Origin: Bog-950 sp046329495
GTDB lineage: Bacteria > Bacteroidota > Bacteroidia > Chitinophagales > LD1
Length of the DNA: 64,000 bases
Assembly (NCBI GenBank): GCA_046329495.1
Contig: JAXLUO010000004.1
Location: forward strand, 62,001-126,000
Direction of reading: 5' to 3'
In this document: piece after piece, positions 9,416-16,341 of the stretch
How positions within the stretch are numbered: the first letter of the stretch is position 1
Layout of the letters: each line of letters opens with the position of its first letter
Made by a program: the position numbers and the translations under genes
Notes under the pieces: generated by a model
Databases searched by the model: none
What the model was told of the DNA's origin: nothing
The model's input: only the letters and a program-made list of their open reading frames with translations

Positions 9416-9460
9416 GGCGCTTTGTTTTAAGGATTAGAAAAACGGGGGTTATCCACACTG

Positions 9461-9498
9461 CTTGTGCATGCTTGTGCAAGTTTTTGCTTGTGCACAAG
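9461..9498. promoter_or_regulatory. Operator-like array: two TTGTGCA direct repeats plus inverted TGCACAA (site A)
   Basis: TTGTGCA starts at 9462 and 9472 (10-bp phase), and its inverse TGCACAA starts at 9491, the last part forming the palindrome CTTGTGCACAAG (9487-9498). The same motifs with the same 10 and 29 bp offsets recur at 11201-11238 on the other side of the IS110 element. Helical phasing suggests a protein binding site, but no regulator or target gene is identifiable. Confidence 0.4.
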
Positions 9499-9624
9499 TT
9501 ACAGAAAAGTTTATATGAGTGATTTTTGTGTTAAAATGGCGAGAAACATATACTTCACACAAAGATTCTGTGTTGCAATCAAAGCGATTTACTAATTTTA
9601 TTTTATCAAGACTTTTAGAGAAGC

Positions 9625-10683
9625 TTATGCTATCTCGTTTAGGGCAGCTCCAGTAGTTGCCCTAACCTTTTTATTCCTTTCATAATTAGGGTCAAAGTCT
9701 TCGTTTTTCTTCCAAAGGGTATATACCAACTCCAGTAATTTTCTTTGCACGGCTACTGCTGCCTTCATTTTTATTCCATGCTTCCCTACTAATCTGGTAA
9801 ACAGATTTTTCATTTTGTCCTCTGAACGGATTGCCGATAACGCCGGGAAGTAAACTGCTTTTCGTAAATACTTGTTCCCTTTCCGGCTAATCCTTGGTTT
9901 TAGATGCACAGATGTTCCCGAGTCCTTGTTCTGCACATCCAGTCCTGCATAGCTAACCAGTTGCTTCTTGCTTTTAATCAGATGGAAGCCATTGGTTTCT
10001 GCCACGATTATTGCTGCTGTAATCAAACCAATACCTTTGATGGTACAGACATGGGCTATTTTTTCTTTCAGAAACGCATTTCCTTCAATCATTTCTTTAA
10101 TCTCCTGTTCGATATCAGTCTTTTGCTGATCAATTAGTTTCATTCGCTGTTTCATGCGCTTAACACTGCCCTTATTAGGCCAGGCACCGGCCTCCTCAGC
10201 ATGCAACTGGTTCTTAATTTGGGTTGACTCCTGAAGTAACTGATCACGTTCCCGGGTTAATTGCCGGAGATAGTTATAGTCTTCATGAGGTGGTTGCCAA
10301 AGGTCCAGTTTCTTCTCTAATCCAAACTGCGCAATCGTTTGGGAGCTCACCTTGTCGTTGACTGTTTTCACTCTTTCCGTACCGGCAAAATGCTTGATTT
10401 TGTTCGGCAGAATAACGCTTATTTCTTCCTGATGCTGATAAAGAAAAAGCGAAACGGATTCATGGTAAACGCCTGTAGCTTCAATAACAAAACTCAGCTT
10501 TAGGTCCTTTTGCCGGAGCTTCTTACTCCAATTTAGTAGAGCCGCAAAGCCACTTTTGTCGTTGCGGAAGCTTTTAGTAGCTAATAGCTTACTTTGATGA
10601 TTGGCGTCAATCGTCTTAAACGCAACTGCCAAATCATCTTTAGCGCAGTCGATGCCTACGCATTGTCTGGTAATTTTTTCCAT
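9625..10683 (-). CDS. IS110-family transposase (DEDD/Transposase_20 type)
   Basis: 352 residues with an N-terminal RuvC-like DEDD domain and a C-terminal Transposase_20 domain. Seen: GIDCAKDDLAVA (first Asp, residue 11), FVIEATGVYHES (catalytic Glu, about 68) and VNDKVSSQTIAQFG, which aligns with the usual KTDKIDAxxIA. Here the third Asp is kept, but the fourth acidic residue appears to be Ser. In the C-terminal part, IKGIGLITAAIIVAETNGF and SYAGLDVQ...SRKGNKYLRKAVYFPAL, with its conserved Ser region, are typical. IS110 recombinases are guided by a bridge RNA encoded in the element. Start is ATG. The gene is full length and looks intact. Confidence 0.95.
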   Translation of the reverse strand: MEKITRQCVGIDCAKDDLAVAFKTIDANHQSKLLATKSFRNDKSGFAALLNWSKKLRQKDLKLSFVIEATGVYHESVSLFLYQHQEEISVILPNKIKHFAGTERVKTVNDKVSSQTIAQFGLEKKLDLWQPPHEDYNYLRQLTRERDQLLQESTQIKNQLHAEEAGAWPNKGSVKRMKQRMKLIDQQKTDIEQEIKEMIEGNAFLKEKIAHVCTIKGIGLITAAIIVAETNGFHLIKSKKQLVSYAGLDVQNKDSGTSVHLKPRISRKGNKYLRKAVYFPALSAIRSEDKMKNLFTRLVGKHGIKMKAAVAVQRKLLELVYTLWKKNEDFDPNYERNKKVRATTGAALNEIA

Positions 10684-10942
10684 AGCCCTATGGTTTAAAA
10701 AATGATTCAGGAACCAGCCCTTTCTGTCCCTATCTCGTAGATTTATACAGACTATAGCAACCTGTGCTGTGTCTTAAGTTCTGTTCCGACTTTGGGGCCA
10801 GGTAAAGCCGGTGAGGCTCATTTCTTTGTGTCAGCATGCTACCAGAGCTACTTAGACGCAAATCTGCTCTCACCAACCTTCCTGATTCATCTTTGGTTTA
10901 CGCTAAGTTAAACACAGAAATTCTTGGAAAATCAAACATACG
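10684..10942 (-). ncRNA. Candidate bridge RNA region of the IS110 element
   Basis: The long non-coding 5' end of the element is where IS110-group elements encode their bridge RNA, which pairs with donor and target DNA. The length (about 260 bp) is sufficient. Visible structure includes a nested stem (AGAGC 10844-10848 with GCTCT 10866-10870, inner AGA/TCT, loop at 10857-10862). No RNA boundaries or guide loops can be set by eye. The call rests on position and family knowledge. Confidence 0.4.
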
Positions 10943-11520
10943 AGGCGCAAAGAATTTTAAGCGTTGAAACTTTACACTTCTTTACACATGAAAAGGGTCC
11001 ACGGTTATCGGTTCACCGTTCACGGCGATTGATCGTTGGATGGGAATGCTACTTTTCTCCGTAAGAACTTTACACTCCTTTACACTTTTTGAACCAGGAT
11101 AATCAGGATGATTAATGATTTACAGGGTAAAGGGGCCAGCAACTTTACACTTCTTTACACTTTTTGCTGAAAAGAACGGAACAATTTAGGAAAGTTTCCA
11201 TTTGTGCAGATTTGTGCAGTTGATTTTGCGTGCACAAATTCCCAAAATAATAATGTGTTTGGGGATTGGGTGTAGTTGTGTCACGACCGGTTTCTTGTAA
11301 GGAAGCCGGATGGTGGGTTTTCATGCGTGCAGGCAACAGACGATTTAGTGCCGGTGGTGCTTAAGGCATGGTTTAGTGTTAGCCGGTTTTGTCAAAGAGC
11401 ATTCATTAGTGGGTAAAGATAGTTATTTAGTTTTTATTTTTCTTATTTGGGTTCTTTTTTTAACGAAATATTTTACACGAAGGCGCAAAGAAGGGGTGGT
11501 ATAAGCAGTTCTTATGGTCG
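10943..11520. other. Gene-free region right of the IS110 element, with phased repeats
   Basis: No supported gene. It contains three copies of the 20-mer AACTTTACACTTCTTTACAC (10968-10987, 11066-11085 with one change, 11141-11160), each made of two TTTACAC units 10 bp apart. A GAACCAGGATAATCAGGATG stretch (11091-11110) and ACACGAAGGCGCAAAGAA (11474-11491) resemble short repeats common in environmental genomes. Operator-like site B is at 11201-11238. Confidence 0.65.
11201..11238. promoter_or_regulatory. Operator-like array, site B (same layout as 9461-9498)
   Basis: TTGTGCA starts at 11202 and 11212, and the inverse TGCACAA starts at 11231. Offsets of 10 and 29 bp are exactly those of site A, while the bases between differ. 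That is what a conserved binding site, or an old diverged repeat, would look like. Confidence 0.4.
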
Positions 11521-12090
11521 CTATACCGCCAACCACGCCCTAAACCCTCTCACCCCATAATAGGAGCCTGCGCCGTTGTGGTACACAAATACGCGGCCGA
11601 AGCGGTAGTCGCCGAAGATGGAGCCGCCGAGTTTGCGGACATCGGTTGGAGTTAGCAGCCAGGTATTGGTTTTGGTATCGAACTCGCCCAAGGTGTGCAG
11701 GTAGCGGTATTGGTCTTCGTTTAACAGGGTTACACCCATTTCTTCGGCCATGTCTATGGCCGTGCCTTCGGGGTGGTGTTCTTTGCGGCTTTCCCAGCCT
11801 TCGCGGTCGTAGCAGAGGCTGCGGCGGCCTTTGGGGCTTTCAGCCGAGCAGTCGAAGAAGATGTATTCGCCGGTCTTTTTGTTGTAGTCTACTACATCGG
11901 GTTCTCCACCCGTGTTTTCCATTTCGTTCAGGCTCCACAGTTTGGCAGGTTGTTTTAGCAGGCGTTCTTCTACCTGTTCCCACTTGATGCCTTTGTGGCG
12001 GTTGATGTGTTTTTCGAAACGGGTTTTCAGGGTTTTGAGTAGAGCGGATTGGTCGGCAGTGCTGAGTTTTTTGGGGGTTGATTTGGCCAT
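11521..12090 (-). CDS. DUF4256 family protein
   Basis: 189 residues from the ATG at 12090; a TTG seven codons further out is less likely. The sequence matches the uncharacterised DUF4256 family over its length: LLKTLKTRFEKHINRHKGIKW near the N-terminus, LWSLNEMENTGGEPDVV, the FFDCSAESPKGRRSLCYDREGW block, and the C-terminal FGRVFVYHNGAGSYYGVRGFRA. No signal peptide or membrane helix, so it should be cytosolic. Its function is unknown. The 86-bp tandem repeat begins only about 20-30 bp upstream of the start, so its promoter must lie in or beyond that array. Confidence 0.85.
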   Translation of the reverse strand: MAKSTPKKLSTADQSALLKTLKTRFEKHINRHKGIKWEQVEERLLKQPAKLWSLNEMENTGGEPDVVDYNKKTGEYIFFDCSAESPKGRRSLCYDREGWESRKEHHPEGTAIDMAEEMGVTLLNEDQYRYLHTLGEFDTKTNTWLLTPTDVRKLGGSIFGDYRFGRVFVYHNGAGSYYGVRGFRAWLAV

Positions 12091-12120
12091 GGGGATTGAC
12101 TTATGATGCAAAATTAATTA

Positions 12121-12361
12121 TAGAACGCTGATGAACACAGATGATTATGATGAAGTATGATTTTAGGTTTTGGGATGTTGATTTGGAGAGCGAACAAAGG
12201 AATTTATGGAACGCTGATGAACACGGATGGTTATGATGAAGTATGATTTTAGGTTGTGGGATGTTGATTTGGAGAGAGAACAAAGGAATTTATGGAACGC
12301 TGATGAACACGGATGATTATGATGAAGTACGATTTTAGGTTGTGGGATGTTGATTTGGAGG
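12121..12361. repeat. 86-bp tandem repeat, about 2.8 copies
   Basis: Units start with GAACGCTGATGAACAC at 12123, 12209 and 12295, an exact 86-bp period. The third unit stops after about 67 bp. Copies differ at only a few positions. The period is not a multiple of three, so this is not coding. The start of the unit is shared with inverted copies at about 12890-12927 and 13020-13059. Confidence 0.93.
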
Positions 12362-12750
12362 AGTGATTGGACTTGTAGTGTGTCTGGACTCACCCCCGGC
12401 TCCCGCTAAAATACTATCGTATCTTGCGGAACTTCGCCCAATAGGGCTCAGCCCTTCTTCTGCTTACGCAAAGAGGGGGGAAATGCAGGCTGCGCACAGG
12501 CAGGCAGGCGCTTGATGGCGCTTTGTGGGCAGGTGCGCCGGAGGCTAAAGCCGTCCGGCTTGGTGTGAGAAGCGGAATTTTTCTGTTTAACGGGCTGAAG
12601 CCCGGGAGCAGTCTATATGCTATAGTAGGTGCTCAAATCTGTGGTTGGCGGGACGCACAACCACCGGAATTGCGATAAAGGTTCAGTGCTTAACAGTGCT
12701 TTGTGGGCAGGGGATTTTTTACTGCGCCATGGGCAAGAGTTGTCATTGGC
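12362..12750. other. Gene-free stretch
   Basis: No supported coding sequence. The base composition is more GC-rich than the tandem repeat beside it. Reading frames on both strands lack family resemblance. Confidence 0.5.
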
Positions 12751-13059
12751 CTTGCTACCCACTAACTCCCTAAAGGGAGAACCGCTGCGCAGGGGCCAGG
12801 CAACTAACTACCCTTCGTTCCGAAGACCCGGAAACGCTCAGGGTGACATTGAAAGGAGAACCGCTACGCACGCGCTAATTACACCGCATAATCAATCATA
12901 ACCATCTGCGTTTATCAGTGTTTTATTAAAATCTCCTTGACTGCGCTACCTACCGCCCTTCAACTACGTTCAGGGTGACATTGAAAGGAGAACCGCTACG
13001 CATGCGCTAATTACACCGCATAATCAATCATAACCATCTGCGTTCATCAGCGTTCTATT
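12751..13059. repeat. Modular dispersed repeats with a 92-bp direct duplication
   Basis: One ACTAACTCCCTAAAGGGAGA-ACCGC unit is at 12759-12795. Two units of the CCCTTC...CTCAGGGTGACATTGAAAGGAGAACCGC type follow (from 12813 and 12957). The last two share a long right arm (12836-12927 and 12968-13059, 132 bp apart, nearly identical). That arm ends with an inverted copy of the GAACGCTGATGAAC motif, and the second copy runs into the stop codon of the TPR lipoprotein gene. Confidence 0.85.
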
Positions 13060-14137
13060 GCGCGCCGGATTGTAGTTTGCGGAGGTGTTCTTTGGCGCGG
13101 GTGAAGTTGGGGTCGATGTTGAGGCAGTTTTCGTAGAGCATGATGGCTTCCTGGGTTTTGCCGAGGTCTTCGGCACAGAGGCCTTTGCTGAAATAGGCAC
13201 CGGCATAGGTAGGTGCTGTTTTAAGGGCTTTGTCGTAGTATTCGTACGCGCGTTCTACGGAGTCCATTTGGTAGTAGCAGAAGGCGGCACCCATGTAGGC
13301 TTCGGTGTTGCGGTAGTTTATTTCTACTACGCGTTTGTAGGCATCAACGGCCATGTTCAGTCTGTCGGTGGCTTCGGCCAGTCGGTTCGCATCGTAAAGT
13401 TTTACGCCTTGTTCTTTCAGGATGTCAGCTTTAGCATAGAGGGCATCTTCAGGTTTTTCGCTTACCTTAATTGCATTGTCGAAATACTTCTCGGCGTTTT
13501 TGTCCTTCTTTTCCTGTAACAGCAAACCGATTTGCACAAAGGCATTGTAATACTTGGGGTTTAGTTCGGTAGCGGTTTGAAAGCTGGATATGGCTTTTGC
13601 CGTGTCGCCTTTTTCCTTGTAAACCGTGCCTTTAAAGAAGTAGATATCTGCGTTTTGGGGATTGATGGCGATGGCCTGGTTGAGGTATTGCAGCGATAGT
13701 TCGTAATTGCCGGAAATGCCGGTATCGATGTAGGCCAGTTCGGCTGCTTTTACATAAAACTTAGTGTTGGCGGAATCGGTAGAGATTGCCTTTTCCATTA
13801 AGGAAATACCGCGTTGGGCATCGCCGCTCTTTTTGAACAGATCGGCTGTGTAGAGGTAGAAGGCGCCGTTGAAGGAATCGAGCTTAAGCGCGATGAACAT
13901 ATCGGTAGCGGCGCTTTTGTAGTCGTTGTTGGCATCGTATAACTGGGCGCGTTTGTACCAAAGCAGCGGGTTGGTGCTATCCTTTTGTATTTGTGCGGTA
14001 ACATCGGCTAAGCCGGGCACGCCGCTGGTATCGGTTTTGGTTGTATCGTTACCGTTGGGCTTGTTGCATTGCTTGCAGGAGTTAAAGGCCAGGGCCAGGA
14101 TGGCCAGTGTGGCGATAATACACGCGGTTCTCTTCAT
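13055..14137 (-). CDS. TPR-repeat lipoprotein
   Basis: 360 residues from the ATG at 14137; a TTG three codons out was passed over because MKR begins a normal signal peptide. The lipoprotein signal (MKRTACIIATLAILALAFNSC) gives a Cys at about residue 21, so it is probably anchored in the outer membrane or periplasm. At least seven TPR units follow (for example ADIYFFKGTVYKEKGDTAKAISSFQTA, TYAGAYFSKGLCAEDLGKTQEAI), the last near residue 350. TPR proteins act as scaffolds; the partner is unknown. Its stop codon lies within a dispersed repeat copy. Confidence 0.88.
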   Translation of the reverse strand: MKRTACIIATLAILALAFNSCKQCNKPNGNDTTKTDTSGVPGLADVTAQIQKDSTNPLLWYKRAQLYDANNDYKSAATDMFIALKLDSFNGAFYLYTADLFKKSGDAQRGISLMEKAISTDSANTKFYVKAAELAYIDTGISGNYELSLQYLNQAIAINPQNADIYFFKGTVYKEKGDTAKAISSFQTATELNPKYYNAFVQIGLLLQEKKDKNAEKYFDNAIKVSEKPEDALYAKADILKEQGVKLYDANRLAEATDRLNMAVDAYKRVVEINYRNTEAYMGAAFCYYQMDSVERAYEYYDKALKTAPTYAGAYFSKGLCAEDLGKTQEAIMLYENCLNIDPNFTRAKEHLRKLQSGAQ

Positions 14138-14380
14138 TGGTGGCAAATGTAATGCGAAAATGTGTATTACTGAGAGTAGTGAAGGTGCCTGGAGTTTAGT
14201 TTTTGGTGATTACACAGATTGTTTCGGTGATTACACAGATGGGTTAATTATAACAGCGATTCTACGCAAACTAAATCTTGACACTAAGTTGTATAGGTCA
14301 CCTTCCGCTCCAAGTGTATTACGCTAGTTTTTTTATCGGTGTAATCGAGTGTAGTTAATCTGTGTAATCACTAAAAATAA
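14138..14380. other. Intergenic region with GATTACACAGAT motifs
   Basis: No gene seen. Copies of GATTACACAGAT are at about 14208 and 14230, and inverted copies (ATCTGTGTAATC) near 14358. The motif resembles the GATTACACCGAT copies at 8955-8990. Confidence 0.6.
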
Positions 14381-14404
14381 AAAGGCCACCCGAAGGCGGC
14401 CTTT
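14381..14404 (-). terminator. Hairpin terminator of the glutamate dehydrogenase gene
   Basis: AAAGGCC (14381-14387) pairs with GGCCTTT (14398-14404) 25 bp beyond the gene's stop, followed on the minus strand by a T-rich stretch. Confidence 0.75.
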
Positions 14405-14429
14405 GCAAAGTTTGAGCAGTAACAAACTA

Positions 14430-15866
14430 CTAAGGGAAAATACCCATGGAATAGTAGCTATCGCGGATTTTGTTGATGGATACGGCGAAGGCGGCAGTGC
14501 GAAGGTCGGCCACGTTTTTGCGGCGTTTTTTGAACTCGCGGATGTCGCGGTAAGCGTTGATCATGGTATCTTCCAGACCGCTGTTTACCAGGTCAATTTC
14601 ATCGGCACCGTGGATGAGGGCTTCGATACGGTCTTTGGGAACCGATTTGCCTGTAAGGTCTTCCACCAGCTTAATGAAGTTGGTTTGATGTTTTTCTTCG
14701 TACCGCTTTTGCATACGTCCGAAACGCACATGCGATAAGTTCTTCAACCATTCGAAATACGATACAGTAACACCACCGGCGTTGATGTAGATGTCCGGAA
14801 CGATCATTACACCCTTTTTAAGCAGTATTTGCTCGGCAGCAGGGGTAACAGGTCCGTTGGCGGCTTCGGCGATTATTTTGGCCTTAATGCGAGGCGCATT
14901 GTCAACGGTGATCTGCTTTTCCAGCGCAGCAGGAATCAAAATATCGCATTCCAATTCAAGCGCAGCAGCGCTGTTGGCAATAACCTTGCCTTTAGGGTAG
15001 CCTTTAACGCTCTTGTTTTCGTTGCGGTAGTTGTAAAGTGCAACAGGATCTACACCGTTTTCATCGTATACAGCACCGTCGCTTTCGGCAATGGCGATAA
15101 TCTTAGCACCGTATTCACGGATGATGCGGGCCGTATGGTAACCTACGTTACCCAAACCCTGGATAATTACGCGCTTGCCATCTAAGCCGGGGCTAAGGCC
15201 CAGTTTCTTCATATCATCGGCAAACGAGCAGATTTCGTTGAGGGCATATACCACACCACGGCCGGTAGCCTCGGTGCGGCCTTTAATACCGTTTAGCGAC
15301 ACGGGTTTACCGGTTACACAACCGTAGCCGTCGATTTCGCCGGGGCGCAGGGTCATGTAAGTATCCAGTATCCATGCCATTTCGCGTTCGCCGGTACCGT
15401 AATCGGGTGCAGGAACGTCGATGCCGGGGCCGATGAAGTTCTTCTTCACCAGCTCGGTAGTATAACGGCGGGTGATATTTTCAAGAATCTCGGGTGGTGT
15501 TTGGCGCGGCGAAATTTTGATACCGCCTTTAGCACCGCCAAAAGGCACGTCAACAATAGCGCACTTATAGGTCATAAGGCTGGCTAGGGCCATTACCTCG
15601 TCCTGATCGACATGCACACTATAACGGATGCCACCCTTGGTAGGCATGCGGTGGTGCGAGTGCTGAATGCGGTACGCCTCAATAACTTTAACCTGGTTAC
15701 CGTACTTAACCGGGAAGTTCATTTTGTAAATACTGTTGCAGGCTTTAATTTGATCCAATAGACCTTGCGGTGCATCGGTAAATGGAGCTGCTTTGTCGAA
15801 GTAATACGAAACGCTGTCGGAGAAACTTAAATTAGATAAGTCTGTTTTTCCATTCTTGGAAGCCAT
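14430..15866 (-). CDS. gdhA: Glutamate dehydrogenase (Glu/Leu/Phe/Val dehydrogenase family)
   Basis: 478 residues. It interconverts glutamate and 2-oxoglutarate plus ammonia with NAD(P). Substrate domain: KGGIRYSVHVDQDEV (77-91) and the catalytic-Lys motif PFGGAKGGI with Lys113. The Rossmann domain has GLGNVG at 237-242. The substrate-specificity region PAPDYGTGEREM and the C-terminal EWLKNL are typical of the hexameric family. Cofactor preference cannot be settled by eye. Start is ATG. It stands alone with its own terminator. Confidence 0.93.
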   Translation of the reverse strand: MASKNGKTDLSNLSFSDSVSYYFDKAAPFTDAPQGLLDQIKACNSIYKMNFPVKYGNQVKVIEAYRIQHSHHRMPTKGGIRYSVHVDQDEVMALASLMTYKCAIVDVPFGGAKGGIKISPRQTPPEILENITRRYTTELVKKNFIGPGIDVPAPDYGTGEREMAWILDTYMTLRPGEIDGYGCVTGKPVSLNGIKGRTEATGRGVVYALNEICSFADDMKKLGLSPGLDGKRVIIQGLGNVGYHTARIIREYGAKIIAIAESDGAVYDENGVDPVALYNYRNENKSVKGYPKGKVIANSAAALELECDILIPAALEKQITVDNAPRIKAKIIAEAANGPVTPAAEQILLKKGVMIVPDIYINAGGVTVSYFEWLKNLSHVRFGRMQKRYEEKHQTNFIKLVEDLTGKSVPKDRIEALIHGADEIDLVNSGLEDTMINAYRDIREFKKRRKNVADLRTAAFAVSINKIRDSYYSMGIFP

Positions 15867-16074
15867 ATAAATGGTTTAGTGAACAATAAAACGGTTTAGG
15901 GGACCGTGGAGAACAAAGAGAAAAGTTTTTTTCCGATAAAAAAAAATGCGGTGGATAAAGAAAAGGAGGACTGTCTGATATATTGAGCAATGGGAAGATA
16001 ATTACCCCGAAGCGAGGTGCGGGTTAAGAAGCGAAGGGGAGGAGATGGCGGAGGATGAAATGTTTATAAAACAA
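15867..16074. other. Intergenic region upstream of gdhA
   Basis: No gene is recognisable. The first 90 bp are A-rich and would hold the gdhA promoter on the minus strand. Confidence 0.5.
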
Positions 16075-16108
16075 AAAACCCGTTAAAGGCAAGCCAGTAA
16101 CGGGTTTT
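16075..16108 (-). terminator. Strong hairpin terminator after the small lipoprotein gene
   Basis: AAAACCCGTTA (16075-16085) and TAACGGGTTTT (16098-16108) form a perfect 11-bp stem with a 12-nt loop, and on the minus strand a T-run follows. Confidence 0.85.
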
Positions 16109-16142
16109 AGAAAAGTTGTGGTAGCCCCAACGCAATTTATAA

Positions 16143-16271
16143 TTACGCTCTTATTTCTTTCTTCGCCTCGGCTTGAGAATAAGTAGGACAGGTGTGTTTG
16201 TTGCAAGAAGTGATTCCGAAAATAAAACCCACAGCTACAACTGCAATAACGAATTTACTGATAGCCTTCAT
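16143..16271 (-). CDS. Small lipoprotein (42 aa)
   Basis: Translating the minus strand from the ATG at 16271 gives a 42-residue peptide: a basic N-terminus (MKAISK), a hydrophobic stretch (FVIAVVAVGFIFGI) and a lipobox-like ITSC, with the Cys at residue 23. The short polar mature part (CNKHTCPTYSQAEAKKEIRA) has a second Cys. A perfect terminator follows 34 bp downstream, which supports a real transcript. It is divergent from the Mur ligase gene. Such tiny lipoproteins are common in this phylum and have no known function. Confidence 0.75.
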   Translation of the reverse strand: MKAISKFVIAVVAVGFIFGITSCNKHTCPTYSQAEAKKEIRA

Positions 16272-16277
16272 ACCTTA

Positions 16278-16285
16278 TATATTTG
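16278..16285 (+). promoter_or_regulatory. TAnnTTTG -7 promoter element
   Basis: TATATTTG, an exact match to the Bacteroidota -7 consensus, lies 56 bp upstream of the Mpl-type ligase start. No clear TTTG -33 box is visible. Confidence 0.45.
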
Positions 16286-16341
16286 AATTTTGAACGCGAA
16301 TTTATGCTAATTATTTTATCTCCTCAAATGCCCTTACGAAC

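Larger units (their letters stand above)
8914..9559. other. Gene-free region with short repeats and a hairpin
   Basis: No supported gene. It holds paired GATTACACCGAT motifs (about 8954-8990); GGGTTACA copies near 9036, 9051, 9114 and 9126, two of them within a repeated GGGCATGGGTTACA; a variant of the CCCTTCGA...CTCAGGG repeat (9214-9235); a strong hairpin (9392-9415); one perfect DnaA box TTATCCACA (9449-9457); and a cluster of TTGTGCA motifs (9461-9498). The right edge is the inferred IS110 insertion point. Confidence 0.7.
9560..10942 (-). mobile_element. IS110-family insertion sequence
   Basis: A single transposase gene is flanked by a short 3' end (about 65 bp) and a long 5' non-coding end (about 260 bp). 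IS110 elements lack terminal inverted repeats and leave little or no target duplication, so ends are inferred. The left flank ...ACTTCACAC and right flank CGAGGCGCAAAGAATTTT together rebuild an ACACGA-GGCGCAAAGAA repeat, whose intact copy is at 11474-11491. That puts the junctions near 9560 and 10941. Short inverted motifs TTCTGTGTT (9566-9574) and AACACAGAA (10911-10919) lie just inside. The size, near 1.38 kb, is normal. Confidence 0.7.

Noticed and set aside
9449..9457. Perfect DnaA box TTATCCACA near TTGTGCA repeats, suggesting a replication origin
   Set aside because: Only one box is present, with no AT-rich unwinding element and no dnaA or other origin genes nearby.
11145..11336. 63-codon minus-strand frame
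   Set aside because: No family, poor codon use, and it crosses the phased repeats and operator-like site B.
11646..11987. 113-codon frame opposite the DUF4256 gene
   Set aside because: Antisense shadow of a recognised gene.
12121..12361. Tandem repeat as a CRISPR array
   Set aside because: The 86-bp units are joined directly with no variable spacers, and no cas genes are in the window.
12101..12393. Short reading frames on the minus strand within the 86-bp repeat
   Set aside because: They restate the repeat in shifting frames (period not divisible by three) and match no family.
12629..12901. Plus-strand frame of 90 codons
   Set aside because: It runs across modular repeats; the peptide is composition-driven and unlike any protein.
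16024..16206. 60-codon minus-strand frame
   Set aside because: It overlaps the better-supported 42-residue lipoprotein and runs through its terminator hairpin.
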